From contig NZ_CP132480.1 of NCBI RefSeq assembly GCF_030770395.1, positions 226,153 to 290,152 of the forward strand: DNA of 64,000 bases, given 5' to 3'. The DNA is from Telluria beijingensis (GTDB taxonomy: Bacteria; Pseudomonadota; Gammaproteobacteria; Burkholderiales; Burkholderiaceae_D). Below are positions 17,984-30,000 of the stretch, one piece after another; positions within the stretch are counted from its first letter, which is position 1, and the number at the start of each line of letters is the position of its first letter. The position numbers and the translations under genes are program-made. The notes under the pieces were generated by a model, which was given only the letters and a program-made list of their open reading frames with translations, did not search any database and was not told the DNA's origin.

Positions 17984-18952
17984 TTATCCCGCGCTGAAAT
18001 GATCCCAGCCCGTCAAGCCCAGGTCGAGCGGCGCGCCGCGCGCATCCACCAGGCGCAGGCCGGCCGCGGCCTCGATCGTGCCGACCCGGGTTACCGGCGT
18101 GGCGGCCAGCGCGGCCGCCTCCAATACCGCCGTGCGCCATTCGGCGGGCGCCGTGAAGCACAATTCGTAATCGTCTCCGCCAGCCGCCGTGAAGCGGCGC
18201 CGCAGGTCCTGCGGTTGCAAGGCCAGCATTGGCCCGGCCGGCAGCGCATCGACGTCGAGCGTGGCGCCGACCTTCGAGGCCGCCAGGATATGCCCCAGGT
18301 CGCCCACCAGCCCATCCGAGATATCGAGCGCGGCATGCGCAACCGGGGCGGCGGCCAGCGCCAGGCCCAGGGCCACGCGCGGTGTCGGCATGTGTAACCG
18401 AAGCCTGGCCTGCGCCTGCGACTCCTGGTCGAGTGCCAGCTCTTTCCAATAGCCGGCCAGCGCCAGGCGCGCATCGCCCAGCGTGCCCGAGATCCAGATG
18501 TCGTCGCCCGGCCGCGCCTGCGCCCGCCGCAGCGCGTGGCCGGGCGCCAGTTCGCCGAAGACCGTGATGCAGATGTTCAGCGGGCCCTTGGTGGTGTCGC
18601 CGCCGATCAGTTCGCAGTCATGCGCGTCGGCCAGCGCGAACAGGCCGCGCGAGAAACCGTCGAGCCAGTCCGGGTCTGCCCGCGGCAATGCCAGCGCCAA
18701 AGTAAAAGCGACGGGCCGGGCGCCCATCGCCGCCAGGTCCGACAGGTTCACGGCCAGCGCCTTGTGGCCCAGCATGACCGGATCGGCGCCGGCAAAGAAA
18801 TGGCGGTCCTCGACCAGCATGTCGGACGAGATGGCGATCTGGTGGCCGGGCGTGGGCGTGAGCAGGGCGCAGTCGTCGCCGATGCCGAGGGTCGCGCGGC
18901 CGGCGCGTTCGCGCTGGAAGTAGCGCTTGATGAGGTCGAATTCGGAAAGCAT
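17984..18952 (-). CDS. thiL: Thiamine-monophosphate kinase ThiL
   Basis: ThiL phosphorylates thiamine monophosphate to the active cofactor thiamine diphosphate with ATP. The 322-residue protein has the usual length and family blocks in order: GIGDDCALL, SSDMLVEDRHFF, NLSDLAAMGARP, LIGGDTTKGP, ALDISDGLVGDLGHI and GGDDYELCFTAP. The N-terminal MLSEFDLIKRYF is typical. It is transcribed away from maeB with 140 bases between the two starts. Confidence 0.96.
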   Translation of the reverse strand: MLSEFDLIKRYFQRERAGRATLGIGDDCALLTPTPGHQIAISSDMLVEDRHFFAGADPVMLGHKALAVNLSDLAAMGARPVAFTLALALPRADPDWLDGFSRGLFALADAHDCELIGGDTTKGPLNICITVFGELAPGHALRRAQARPGDDIWISGTLGDARLALAGYWKELALDQESQAQARLRLHMPTPRVALGLALAAAPVAHAALDISDGLVGDLGHILAASKVGATLDVDALPAGPMLALQPQDLRRRFTAAGGDDYELCFTAPAEWRTAVLEAAALAATPVTRVGTIEAAAGLRLVDARGAPLDLGLTGWDHFSAG

Positions 18953-19093
18953 GGGGAAAGATTGTACAGCTCCGCAAAATGCTGCAACCGCACATAAGCC
19001 GTCAAGCGCTGATGGTAAAAATACGTAGCCATTGACAACATACGGTCTGATAGAATCGGAGACCCCCGTATTGCTTCAGGAAGGCTGCCCAGC

Positions 19094-21406
19094 ATGGATT
19101 CGTCATCTGACAAAAAAGAAGAATTACGTCAGCAACTGCGTCAAGCAGCGCTCGAGTATCACCAGTTTCCCCGTCCCGGCAAGATCAGCGTTGCGCCCAC
19201 CAAGGGCCTGCTGAACCAGCGCGACCTGGCGCTGGCCTATTCGCCGGGTGTCGCCGCGCCCTGCGAAGAGATCGTCAAGGACCCGGCCAACGCCTACAAA
19301 TACACCGCGCGCGGCAACCTGGTCGCCGTGATCTCCAACGGCACCGCCGTGCTGGGCCTGGGCAATATCGGCCCGCTGGCGTCGAAGCCGGTCATGGAAG
19401 GCAAGGGCGTGCTGTTCAAGAAGTTCGCCGCCATCGACGTGTTCGACATCGAGATCAACGAGACCGATCCCGATAAACTGGTCGACATCATCGCCTCGCT
19501 CGAGCCGACCTTCGGCGGCGTGAACCTGGAAGACATCAAGGCGCCCGAGTGCTTCTACATCGAGCGCAAACTGCGCGAGCGGATGAAGATCCCGGTCTTC
19601 CACGACGACCAGCACGGCACCGCGATCATCGTCGGCGCCGCCATCCTCAACGGCCTGAAAGTCGTCGGCAAGAACATCAAGGAATGCAAGCTGGTCGTTT
19701 CCGGCGCCGGCGCGGCCGCGCTGGCCTGCCTCGACCTGATCGTCGACCTGGGCTTCCCGATCGAGAACATTTTTGTGACCGACCTGGCCGGCGTGGTCTA
19801 CAAGGGCCGCGTCGAGTTGATGGACCCGGACAAGGAACGCTTCGCGCAAGAGACCGAGCACCGCTCGCTGGCCGATGTGATCCCGGGCGCCGACATCTTC
19901 CTGGGCCTGTCCGCCGGCGGCGTGCTCAAGCAGGACATGGTCGCCAAGATGGGTCCGAATCCGCTGATCCTGGCGCTGGCCAACCCGAACCCGGAAATCC
20001 TGCCGGAAGACGTGAAGGCGGTGCGCGGCGACGCCATCATCGCCACCGGCCGTTCGGACTATCCGAACCAGGTCAACAACGTCCTGTGCTTCCCGTATAT
20101 GTTCCGCGGCGCGCTCGATTGCGGCGCGACCACCATCACGCGCGAAATGGAAATCGCCGTGGTGCACGCGATCGCCGACCTGGCCCATGCCGAGCAGTCG
20201 GACATCGTGGCCTCGGCCTATGGCATCTCGAACCTGTCCTTCGGTCCGGAATACCTGATCCCGATGCCGTTCGATCCGCGCCTGCTGACCCATATCGCGC
20301 CGGCCGTGGCCAAGGCCGCGATGGACGGCGGCGTCGCCACCCGCCCGATCGACGACCTGGAAGCCTACGCCGAAACCCTGCAGCAGTTCGTGTACCGCAG
20401 CGGCACCTTCATGAAGCCGCTGTTCACGGTGGCCAAGGCCGCGCCGAACGAACTGAAACGCATCGTCTACGCCGAGGGCGAGGACGAACGCGTGCTGCGC
20501 GCGGTGCAGGTGGTGGTCGACGAAAAGCTGGCGCGCCCGATCCTGGTCGGCCGTCCGGCGGTGCTCGAGCAGCGCATCGAGAAGTTCGGCCTGCGCCTCA
20601 AGCTGGGCGTGCACTTCGACGTCATCAACCCCGATTTCGACGAGCGCTACCGCGACTACTGGACCACCTACCACAGCATGGTGATGCGCAAGGGCGTGAC
20701 GCAGGACCTGGCCAAGCTGGCCATGCGCCGCCGCCACACCCTGATCGGCGCCATGATGATCCACAAGGGCGAAGCCGATGGCATGATCTGCGGCACCTAC
20801 GGCACCACCCAAATGCACCTGGACTTCATCGATCAGGTGCTGGGCAAGCGCGCCGGCGCCAATGTGTATGCGGCGATGAACTTCATCATCACGCCGGAAC
20901 GCCAGCTGGCAATGGTCGATACCCACGTCAACGAGAACCCGAGCGCCGAGCAGCTGGCCGAGATCACGATCATGGCGGCCGAGGAGATGGAGCGCTTCGG
21001 CATCTGCCCGCGCGCGGCCCTGCTGTCGCATTCGAACTTCGGCAGCGCCAATTCGGAGTCGGCGCAGAAGATGCGCGCCGCCCTGGCCCTGGTGCAGCAG
21101 AAGAAGCCGGACCTGGAAATCGATGGCGAGATGCACGGCGACGCCGCGCTCGACGCCAAGATGCGCGCCAAGATCATGCCGGAATCGACGCTGACGGGCG
21201 ACGCCAACCTGCTGGTGCTGCCGAACATCGACGCCGCCAATATCTCGTACAACCTGGTCAAGACGGCGGCCGGCAACGGCATCGCCATCGGCCCGGTGCT
21301 GCTCGGCTGCGCACGCGCCGTCCACATCCTGACCCCGTCGGCGACGGTGCGCCGGATCGTCAATATGACAGCGCTGGCCGTGGTGGACGCAGTTTCCCAG
21401 CGGTAA
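19094..21406 (+). CDS. maeB: NADP-dependent malic enzyme with phosphotransacetylase-like domain
   Basis: MaeB decarboxylates malate to pyruvate and makes NADPH. The 770-residue length fits the large class with a C-terminal phosphotransacetylase-like regulatory domain. The malic domain (to about residue 425) shows [38 protein letters not shown] and the NADP/NAD region [11 protein letters not shown]. The second domain begins near residue 445 ([17 protein letters not shown]) and continues to the end. In the family it senses acetyl-CoA rather than catalysing. The start is TTG/ATG-clean at ATGGATTCGTC. A terminator-like hairpin follows. Confidence 0.96.
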   Translation: MDSSSDKKEELRQQLRQAALEYHQFPRPGKISVAPTKGLLNQRDLALAYSPGVAAPCEEIVKDPANAYKYTARGNLVAVISNGTAVLGLGNIGPLASKPVMEGKGVLFKKFAAIDVFDIEINETDPDKLVDIIASLEPTFGGVNLEDIKAPECFYIERKLRERMKIPVFHDDQHGTAIIVGAAILNGLKVVGKNIKECKLVVSGAGAAALACLDLIVDLGFPIENIFVTDLAGVVYKGRVELMDPDKERFAQETEHRSLADVIPGADIFLGLSAGGVLKQDMVAKMGPNPLILALANPNPEILPEDVKAVRGDAIIATGRSDYPNQVNNVLCFPYMFRGALDCGATTITREMEIAVVHAIADLAHAEQSDIVASAYGISNLSFGPEYLIPMPFDPRLLTHIAPAVAKAAMDGGVATRPIDDLEAYAETLQQFVYRSGTFMKPLFTVAKAAPNELKRIVYAEGEDERVLRAVQVVVDEKLARPILVGRPAVLEQRIEKFGLRLKLGVHFDVINPDFDERYRDYWTTYHSMVMRKGVTQDLAKLAMRRRHTLIGAMMIHKGEADGMICGTYGTTQMHLDFIDQVLGKRAGANVYAAMNFIITPERQLAMVDTHVNENPSAEQLAEITIMAAEEMERFGICPRAALLSHSNFGSANSESAQKMRAALALVQQKKPDLEIDGEMHGDAALDAKMRAKIMPESTLTGDANLLVLPNIDAANISYNLVKTAAGNGIAIGPVLLGCARAVHILTPSATVRRIVNMTALAVVDAVSQR

Positions 21407-21430
21407 TATTCTAGACGCCTGACCCGCTCA

Positions 21431-21471
21431 CGCCTGACCCGGTGCCCTTGCGCCGCGTCAGGCGATTTTGT
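21431..21471 (+). terminator. Rho-independent terminator after maeB
   Basis: CGCCTGAC (21431-21438) pairs with GTCAGGCG (21457-21464), followed by ATTTTGT. A second direct copy of CGCCTGACCCG lies just upstream at 21416. Confidence 0.7.
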
Positions 21472-21576
21472 ATCCAGCTGTCGTGGTTTGTCGTCGCGCA
21501 AAGACACTGGTAACAAACCGTAAGCAAGACGCTCGACGCGTCATTTTCGGGTCATAATGTTCAGATAAGTGTTGCA

Positions 21577-22742
<1,166 letters not shown>

Positions 22743-22743
22743 T

Positions 22744-23694
22744 ATGACGCGCCTGGCCACGGATGACGTTTCCGCCCTCGCCGCCAGGGCGACGGGGCGC
22801 GAAGGGGAGGGCCGCCGCGCCCTGATCACGGGCCTGCGCGGCTTCACCGGCCATTACCTGGCCTCGGAACTCACGGCCGCCGGCTACCGCGTGTTCGGCA
22901 CCGCGATGCCGGGCGACGCGCTCGGGCCGGACATGTTTGCGGTGGATTTATGCGACCGCGAGGCGCTGGCCGCCATGGTCGCCGAAGTCCAGCCCGACGT
23001 CGTGGCCCACCTGGCCGGCATCGCCTTCGTCGGCCATGCCAACGTCGAGGCGATCTACCGCGTCAACGTAGTCGGCACCCGCAACCTGCTGGAAGCGCTG
23101 GCTGCAAGCGACCATCGCCCGAGCAGCGTGCTGCTGGCCTCGTCGGCCAATATCTATGGCAATGCCAATGTGCCGGTGATCGACGAAAGCGTGCCGCCGG
23201 CGCCGGCCAACGATTACGCGGTCAGCAAGCTGGCGATGGAATACATGGCGCGCCTGTGGATGGACAAGCTGCCGATCACGATCGCGCGGCCTTTCAACTA
23301 CACCGGCGTGGGCCAGGCAGAGAATTTCTTGCTGCCAAAGATCGTCAATCACTTCCGCCGCAACGAGAAGCGCATCGAATTGGGCAACCTCGCCATCGCC
23401 CGCGATTTCTCCGACGTGCGCATGGTGGCGCACTGCTATCGCCGCCTGCTGGCGGCGGCGCCGGCCGGCGAGGCCTTCAATGTCTGTTCCAGCGTCCCGC
23501 ACTCGCTGTCGAGCGTGATCGAGACGATGGGCGAGATCGCCGGCTACCAGATCGACGTGCAGGTGAATCCCGCCTTCGTGCGCGCCAACGACGTGCTTCA
23601 ACTGACTGGCAGCAATCGCAAGCTGGCCGCCGCGATCGGCGAACTGGCGCCGACCCCGCTGCACGAGACCCTGGACTGGATGTACAGGGCGTGA
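22744..23694 (+). CDS. rmd: GDP-4-keto-6-deoxy-D-mannose reductase-like SDR
   Basis: This 316-residue extended SDR has an NAD(P) motif (ALITGLRGFTGHYLAS), an SSANIYGN active-site strand and the catalytic pair in NDYAVSKLAMEY. It also has IARPFNYTGVGQ, common in GDP-sugar reductases of the Rmd type. Rmd gives GDP-D-rhamnose; the GDP-talose or fucose alternatives use related enzymes, so the final sugar is inferred from the similarity and from gmd. It begins one base after gmd and overlaps the next glycosyltransferase by GTGA. The first 25 residues are an extension before the Rossmann fold. Confidence 0.85.
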   Translation: MTRLATDDVSALAARATGREGEGRRALITGLRGFTGHYLASELTAAGYRVFGTAMPGDALGPDMFAVDLCDREALAAMVAEVQPDVVAHLAGIAFVGHANVEAIYRVNVVGTRNLLEALAASDHRPSSVLLASSANIYGNANVPVIDESVPPAPANDYAVSKLAMEYMARLWMDKLPITIARPFNYTGVGQAENFLLPKIVNHFRRNEKRIELGNLAIARDFSDVRMVAHCYRRLLAAAPAGEAFNVCSSVPHSLSSVIETMGEIAGYQIDVQVNPAFVRANDVLQLTGSNRKLAAAIGELAPTPLHETLDWMYRA

Positions 23695-24830
23695 AACCCG
23701 CAGACCTCAAGGTCGGGCTGGGGACGACCATGGTCGAGCCCGGCCTGACGGGTGGCCGCCTGGACGGCATCGGCGTGTATACCCGGGCCTTGATGCAGCA
23801 CTTGCCCGCGACCGGCTGCGAGGTGGCACCGTTTTCCTGGCCGCGCCCGCGGCAGGGAGCGAGCGGGATCACGGTGGGCCAGGCCTTCCCCCAGTCTTTC
23901 GAGGCGGCGACCCTGGTCGACCTGGTGACGCCGCGCAAGCACCGGGTGCACATGCCGACCGACATTTTCCACGTGACCGATTACCGCGTGGTGCGCATGG
24001 ATTGCCCGGTGGTGGCCAGCCTGCACGACGCGCTGCCGATCAAGCATCCTGAATGGTGCAACCCGAAGTTGCGCGGTCTGAAGAACTGGCTCCAGGCCAA
24101 GGCGGCGCGCAAGGCCGACCACGTGATCGCGCTGTCGCACTTCGCCATCGCCGAACTGGTCGAATGCTTCGGCATCGACGAGCGGCGCGTCTCGGTGGTG
24201 CCCTGCGGCGTCGACGAGGAGTGGCTCACGGCGCCCGCTCCATCGGCGGTGGCGGCGACCCTGGCGAGCTACGGCCTGCAGCCGGGCTATTTCTTCTTTG
24301 TTGGCACGCTGCAGCCGCGCAAGAACGTCGAGCGCCTGCTGGACGCCTGGCTGGCGCTGCCCGCGCCGATCCGCGCCGAGCGCGCCCTGGTGATCGTCGG
24401 CGCGCCCGGCGCCCGCAGCGAGGCGCTGGTCGCGGCGATCAGGCGAGCGCAGGCCGCCGGCGAAAACCTGGTCTGGCTTGATCGCCTGACCGACCACGGG
24501 CAATTGCGCCACCTGTATGCCGGCGCCGGCGTGTTCGTCTTTCCGTCCCTGTACGAAGGCTATGGCATTCCGGTACTGGAAGCCTTTGCCTCGAACGTGC
24601 CGGTGGTGGCCGCCAACACGACATCGTTGCCGGAAGTGGCGGGCGATGCGGCGCTGCTGGTCGACCCCCTGGACAGTGGCGCCATCGGCGACGCGATGCG
24701 GATCCTGGCCACCGACAGTGTTGCGCGCGCGCGCTGTATCGCCGCTGGACGCGCCCGCGCCGAACAACTGACATGGCAAAACACCGCACGCCTGACGGCA
24801 AAGGTGTACCGTGCCGTCCTTTCGCAGTAA
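23691..24830 (+). CDS. GT4 glycosyltransferase (polysaccharide synthesis)
   Basis: The product is a 379-residue GT-B fold enzyme of family 4. The N-terminal part has GGRLDGIGVYTRALMQHL and VASLHDALPIKHPEW. The C-terminal donor domain has YFFFVGTLQPRKNVERLL and the nucleotide-sugar motif EGYGIPVLEA (E-x7-E). The start is GTG at 23691, which overlaps the rmd stop (GTGA). A long open stretch further upstream is the shadow of rmd. By position it probably transfers D-rhamnose or mannose from the GDP donor in the growth of a surface polysaccharide, as the WbpX/Y/Z enzymes do. Confidence 0.9.
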   Translation: MKPADLKVGLGTTMVEPGLTGGRLDGIGVYTRALMQHLPATGCEVAPFSWPRPRQGASGITVGQAFPQSFEAATLVDLVTPRKHRVHMPTDIFHVTDYRVVRMDCPVVASLHDALPIKHPEWCNPKLRGLKNWLQAKAARKADHVIALSHFAIAELVECFGIDERRVSVVPCGVDEEWLTAPAPSAVAATLASYGLQPGYFFFVGTLQPRKNVERLLDAWLALPAPIRAERALVIVGAPGARSEALVAAIRRAQAAGENLVWLDRLTDHGQLRHLYAGAGVFVFPSLYEGYGIPVLEAFASNVPVVAANTTSLPEVAGDAALLVDPLDSGAIGDAMRILATDSVARARCIAAGRARAEQLTWQNTARLTAKVYRAVLSQ

Positions 24831-24842
24831 GCTGAACTGATT

Positions 24843-26012
24843 ATGCGTGTCCTTCATTTCTACAAGACCTACCACCCGGATTCGGTGGGTGGGGTCGAAC
24901 AGGTGATCCGCCAGATGTGCGTGGGCACCGGCCGCCTCGGCGTGACCAATACCGTACTGTCGCTGTCGCGCCACGACAACCTGGTCCCGTTCGAATTCGA
25001 AGGCCATATGGTGCACCGCGTGCCGCTCAATGCCGAAATCGCCTCCAACGCGATCTCGGTGCAATCGATCGGCGCGCTGGCGCGCCTGGCGAAGCAGGCC
25101 GACGTGGTGCACTACCACTTTCCGTGGCCCTTCATGGACCTGGCCCACTTCATGGCCCGGGTCGACAAGCCGACAGTGGTCACTTACCACTCCGACATCG
25201 TGCGCCAGCGCCATTTGCTGCGCCTGTACCAGCCGCTCAAGCACCGCTTCCTCAAGAGCGTCGATGCGATCGTCGCGACTTCGCCCAACTACCTGGGTTC
25301 GTCGACCGTGCTGGCGCGATATCGAGGAAAAACGACAGTGATTCCCTTCGGCCTGGACCGCGACACCTATCCCCAGCCCGAACCCGACCGGCTGGCGCAC
25401 TGGCGCGAGCGGGTAGGCCCCAAGTTCTTCCTGTTCGTGGGCGTGCTGCGCTACTACAAGGGCCTGCACATCCTGCTCGAGGCGGCGAAAGGCCTCGATT
25501 ATCCGATCGTGATCGTCGGCGCGGGGCCGATCGAGCAAGAGCTCAAGGAACAGGCGGCGCGCCTCGGCTTGTCCAACGTGATGTTCGTCGGCGCGATCGA
25601 CGAACCCGACAAGGCCGCGCTGCTGACCTTGTGCTATGCGGTCGCCTTCCCCTCGCACCTGCGCTCGGAAGCCTTCGGCATCTCGCTGCTGGAGGGGGCG
25701 ATGTATGGCAAGCCGATGATCTCGAGCGAGATCGGCACCGGCACTACCTATATCAACGTCGATGGCGACACCGGGCTGGTGGTGCCGCCGTCCGACGCCC
25801 AGGCGCTGCGCGCGGCGATGCAGGCCTTGTGGAATAACCCGGACCTGGCGCGCGCCATGGGCCGGCGCGCTGAGCAGCGCTTCGAAGAGTTGTTTACGTC
25901 CGAGAAAATGGCGGCCAACTATACGGCGCTGTATCACGAGCTGGCGGCGCGGCGTGCGCCGAAAGTGGCTGATACGGTGCTCGAGCAGCCTGGGTCGGAA
26001 TTCATTCGCTGA
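24843..26012 (+). CDS. GT4 glycosyltransferase (polysaccharide synthesis)
   Basis: The product is a second family 4 GT-B enzyme, 389 residues. It starts MRVLHFYKTYHPDSVGGVEQ, with the acceptor-loop GGVEQVI typical of the group. Further on it has VVTYHSDIVRQ, FFLFVGVLRYYKGLHILLEA and the donor motif RSEAFGISLLEGA. It follows the previous gene after 12 bases in the same operon. It resembles mannosyl/rhamnosyltransferases such as WbpZ/WbdB. No flippase, ABC transporter or polymerase is in the cluster, so the export route must lie elsewhere. Confidence 0.9.
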   Translation: MRVLHFYKTYHPDSVGGVEQVIRQMCVGTGRLGVTNTVLSLSRHDNLVPFEFEGHMVHRVPLNAEIASNAISVQSIGALARLAKQADVVHYHFPWPFMDLAHFMARVDKPTVVTYHSDIVRQRHLLRLYQPLKHRFLKSVDAIVATSPNYLGSSTVLARYRGKTTVIPFGLDRDTYPQPEPDRLAHWRERVGPKFFLFVGVLRYYKGLHILLEAAKGLDYPIVIVGAGPIEQELKEQAARLGLSNVMFVGAIDEPDKAALLTLCYAVAFPSHLRSEAFGISLLEGAMYGKPMISSEIGTGTTYINVDGDTGLVVPPSDAQALRAAMQALWNNPDLARAMGRRAEQRFEELFTSEKMAANYTALYHELAARRAPKVADTVLEQPGSEFIR

Positions 26013-26055
26013 CGTGCAACAGCCAACACAATGGTGATTGCGGTTGGCAATCAAC

Positions 26056-27051
26056 CTAGGCCGTCTCGGCCCAGCGTAGCCTGATTTCGCGAATCGCCGG
26101 CAGCTGGTCGGCAAACAACTCGACCAGCTGCGGATCGAAGTGGCGGCCCTTCTGCTCGCGCAGGAAGTTGACCGCGTCTTCCTCGGTCCAGGCCTTCTTG
26201 TAGGGCCGGATCGAGGTCAGGGCATCGAACACGTCGGCAATCGCCACGATCCTGCCCACCAGCGGAATATTTTCGCCCGCCAGCCCGTGCGGATAGCCGC
26301 TGCCGTCATACTTCTCGTGGTGGGTCAGCGCGATCTGGCGCGCCAGCGACAGCATGCCGCCATCGTGCTCGCCGATGATCTCGGCGCCGATCGTCACGTG
26401 GCTCTGCATGACCTTCCACTCGTCGGGATCGAGCGGGCCGGGTTTTTGCAGGATGCGGTCGGGGATGCCGATCTTGCCCACGTCGTGCATCGGCGCCGCG
26501 TGCAGCAGGTCGTCGGCCTCGGGTTCCGTCATGCCGGCCGCGATGCCGAGGATGCGTGAGAAGTGGCTCATGCGGATGACGTGCAGGCCGGTCTCGTTGT
26601 CCTTGTACTCGGCCGCCAGGCCCAGGCGCTGCACGATCTCCAGGCGGCTGGCGCGCAGCTCTTCCATGCGCACCAGCGACAGGTGGGTCTTCACGCGCGC
26701 GCGCACCACCGGCGGGCTGACCGGCTTGGTGATGTAGTCGACCGCGCCGGCTTCGAAGCCTTCGACTTCGTCGGCGCTCTCGGTCAGGGCGGTGACGAAG
26801 ATCACCGGCACCGAGGCGGTGGCGGGATGCGCCTTGAGGGCGGCGCACACCTCGTAGCCCGACATGCCGGGCATCATCACATCCAGCAGCACCAGGTCGG
26901 GCTGCTCCTGGCGCGCCAGTTCGAGCGCGCGCGCGCCGTCCTTGGCGAACAGCAGGCGGTAGTGGTCCTGCAGGATCTGGCGCAGCAGCTGCAGGTTGCT
27001 GGCTTCGTCGTCGACCGCGAGGATCAACGGGCGGGTATTCGGTTGGCTCAT
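26056..27051 (-). CDS. HD-GYP response regulator (c-di-GMP phosphodiesterase)
   Basis: This 331-residue protein has an N-terminal receiver with D57 (LVLLDVMMPGMSG) and K109, a short coiled linker, and a complete HD-GYP domain. In it HD is at residues 189-190 (MHDVGKIGIPDRIL), followed by LTHHEKYDGSGYPHGL (GYP at 252-254) and IADVFDALTS. All metal-ligand motifs are intact, so it should hydrolyse c-di-GMP, as RpfG does. Its ATG overlaps the stop of the upstream MHYT hybrid kinase (ATGA), making that kinase the likely phosphodonor. It is convergent with the GT4 gene. Confidence 0.95.
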   Translation of the reverse strand: MSQPNTRPLILAVDDEASNLQLLRQILQDHYRLLFAKDGARALELARQEQPDLVLLDVMMPGMSGYEVCAALKAHPATASVPVIFVTALTESADEVEGFEAGAVDYITKPVSPPVVRARVKTHLSLVRMEELRASRLEIVQRLGLAAEYKDNETGLHVIRMSHFSRILGIAAGMTEPEADDLLHAAPMHDVGKIGIPDRILQKPGPLDPDEWKVMQSHVTIGAEIIGEHDGGMLSLARQIALTHHEKYDGSGYPHGLAGENIPLVGRIVAIADVFDALTSIRPYKKAWTEEDAVNFLREQKGRHFDPQLVELFADQLPAIREIRLRWAETA

Positions 27052-30000
27052 GCTGGTGAATCGTCGGTAGCGTCGGTGGTTTCGTCCTCCGCCGCATCGC
27101 CCAGCTGGCCCATGATGGCCTCCAGGTGCTCGAGGGCGAGGTCGAAGTCGAAATCGGAAATCGCGGACTGGACCTGGGTCACGCGGGTGGCGGCCGGGTG
27201 GGCCGCCAGGGCCGCGGCCAGGCTGGCCATGGCGCCGTCGTTCAGGGCGCCGCGGCGCAGTGCCTCGAGCAGCACGCCGCCGGCGCGGCGCGCACGCGCC
27301 AGGTCGACCGTGGCGCCTTGCGGCGCCGGGGTTGGCGTCGCCGCCACGGCGCGCAGCGCGTCCAGCGCCGCGTCGAGCGCGTTGTTGGCCACCACCAGCG
27401 TGTTGGCCACCTGGCGCGCGTCGGTCGGCACCGCGTTGGCGGCCTGCTCCAGCGCGGCCAGGGCATCCGCCAGCAGTTCGAGGCCGATGTTGGCGGCCGC
27501 GCCGCGCGCCTTGTGCGCCAGCATGCGCAGATGCTGGTGCTCGCCGCCGGCCGCGTGCAGGCGCAACGCCTGGCCCAGGTCGGCGTACTGGCGGCCGAAG
27601 TGCTCGAGCGCCTCGGCATAGGCATCCTCGCGGTTGCTCCAGCGGTGCAGGCCGGCACGCCGGTTGAGCACCTCGCGCGGCGCACTGGGCCCGGTTTGCG
27701 TGTCCGGCGCGCTGTTCGACAGGCCGAGCACGCGCGCGATCTCGTGCGACAGCGCGAACCAGTCGACCGGCTTGCTGGCGAAACCGTCCATGCCGGCGTC
27801 GACGCTGGCAGTGCGGTGTTCCTGCAGCACGCTGGCGGTCATCGCGATCACCGGCAGGCGCGAGCGGCCAGTGCGCTCTTCATTGGCGCGAATTGCGCGG
27901 GTCGCGGCCAGGCCATCCATGGTCGGCATCTGGAAGTCCATCAGCGCCACGTCGTATTCGCCGTCGGCCGCCAGCTCGACCACCGCGGCGCCGTCGCGCA
28001 CCGCGGTCATCGTGTGGCCGCGGCGGGTCATCAGGAGCTGCATCAGTTCCAGGTTCTGCGGCACGTCGTCGGCCACCAGCACGCGCAGCGGCGGCAGCAC
28101 GGCGGCGCTGCGCACGCGTGGCGCCTGCTGCGCGAAGCGCGCCAGCACCAGCGGCACCCGCACGTGGAAGGTGGTGCCGCGTCCCAGCTCGCTCTCGGCC
28201 CAGATCCGCCCGCCCATCAGTTCGACCAGCTGCTTGCTGATCGTGGTGCCGAGGCCCGTGCCGCCGAAGCGGCGCGTCATCGAAGCGTCGGCCTGGGTGA
28301 ACGGGTCGAAGATGGCCAGCAGGCGCTCGGGCGCGATGCCGATCCCGGTGTCGGTCACGGCGATGCACAGCTGGTCGCCCTGGGCGCCGACCTTGAGCGT
28401 CACGCTGCCCTGCGCCGTGAACTTGATCGCATTGTCGAGCAGGTTGGTCAGCACCTGGCGCATGCGCAGCTCGTCGCCGCGCAGGCCGGTCGGCAGCGCC
28501 GGATCGTACTGGATGTCCAGGTGCAGGCCCTTGGCGCGCGCATTGGCGGCCAGGGTCGAGGACAGTTCGTCGATCAGCGACAGCAGGTTGTAGTCGTTCT
28601 GTTCCAGCTCGACCGCGCCTTTTTCGAGCTTGGCGGTGTCGAGGATTTCGTTGAGCAGGCGCAGCAGGGCGCGGCCGGCGCTGCGGATGGTGTCCAGGTG
28701 GCGCCGCTGCTCCACGTTCAGTTCGCCGTCCAGCAGCACGTCGGTGAAGCCGAGGATCGAATTCATCGGAGTGCGGATCTCGTGGCTCATATTGGCCACG
28801 AAGGTGGCGCGCGCGGCCGCGGCCTGCTCGGCCGTATCCTTGGCCGCGCGCAGCGCTTCTTCCATCTGGCGCCGCTCGGTGATGTCGAGGATGACGCCGT
28901 CCAGCCACTGGATCTCGCCGGCGTCGTCGCGCGCGGCGGTGCCGTTTTCCCACATCCAGCGCACGCTGCCGTCGGCATGCAGCAGGCGGTATTCGACCAG
29001 GAATGGCCGGTCTTCGCGCAGGGCGGCGCCGATTTCCTTCGTGACGCGGACGCGGTCCTCGGCGTGGATCAGCGCGCCGAACACGCGGCGCGGCGGCGTG
29101 CCCAGGAAGTCGCTTGCCGGGTAGCCAGTCACCAGTTGCACGGCATCGCTGATGAAGACCATCGGCCAGTCTCCGCCCAGCATGCTGCGGTAGCCGATGC
29201 CGGGGATATTGCCGATCAGGGAACGGAACTGCTGTTCGCTCGTCTGCAGCGCCTGTTCCATCGCGCGCCGCTCGCTGATGTCGGTGACGAAGCAGACGAA
29301 CAGGTCCTGGTCGCCGAGCCGGGCATGGCCGAGCGCGCCGCGCACCGGCAACAGGCTGCCGTCCTTGCGCAGGCCGAAGGTTTCGGTACTGGTGTTGACG
29401 CCTTCCAGGCTGCCCAGGCGCAGCACGTCGAGCAGGCTGCATTCGGCCTGGCGATCCTGTTCGGTCAGCAGTTCGCCGATATTGCGGCCGACGATCTCGT
29501 CGCGTTGCCAGCCGAAGATGCGTTCGGCCGAGGCATTGAATTCGGTGATGGTGCCGTCGCGTCCGACCGTGATCACGCCGTCGACGGTGGTAGTGAGCAG
29601 GGCGCGCATCCAGGCTTCGCTGCGCGCCAGGTCGAGGTACATCGCGCGGTAGCGCAGCAGGCCGTTGGCGGCGACCACGCCCAGCGACAGCGCCACCGTG
29701 ATGACGGTGATCGACAGCGCCAGGAAGTCGCTGTTGGAGCCGGACAGGCCGAGCGGATCGACCTCGCCGGCGAAGCGCGCGGCCGCCATGCCGGTGTAGT
29801 GCATGCCGGCGATCGCGCAGCCCATCACCACCGCCGCGATGAGCAGGCGGCGCGACTCGGTCATCGACTCGAAGCGCGACAGGCCGTGGCGCACGCCCAG
29901 GGCCAGCGTGGCCAGCACCACCGCGACCACGATCGACAGCGCGAACATGGCCGGGTCGTAGTACAGGTCGAGGCGCATGCGCATGCCGGCCATGCCGGCG

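Noticed and set aside
19032..19056. TTGACA with TAGAAT before maeB
   Set aside because: Spacer is only 13 bases, too short for a sigma-70 promoter, so I do not call it.
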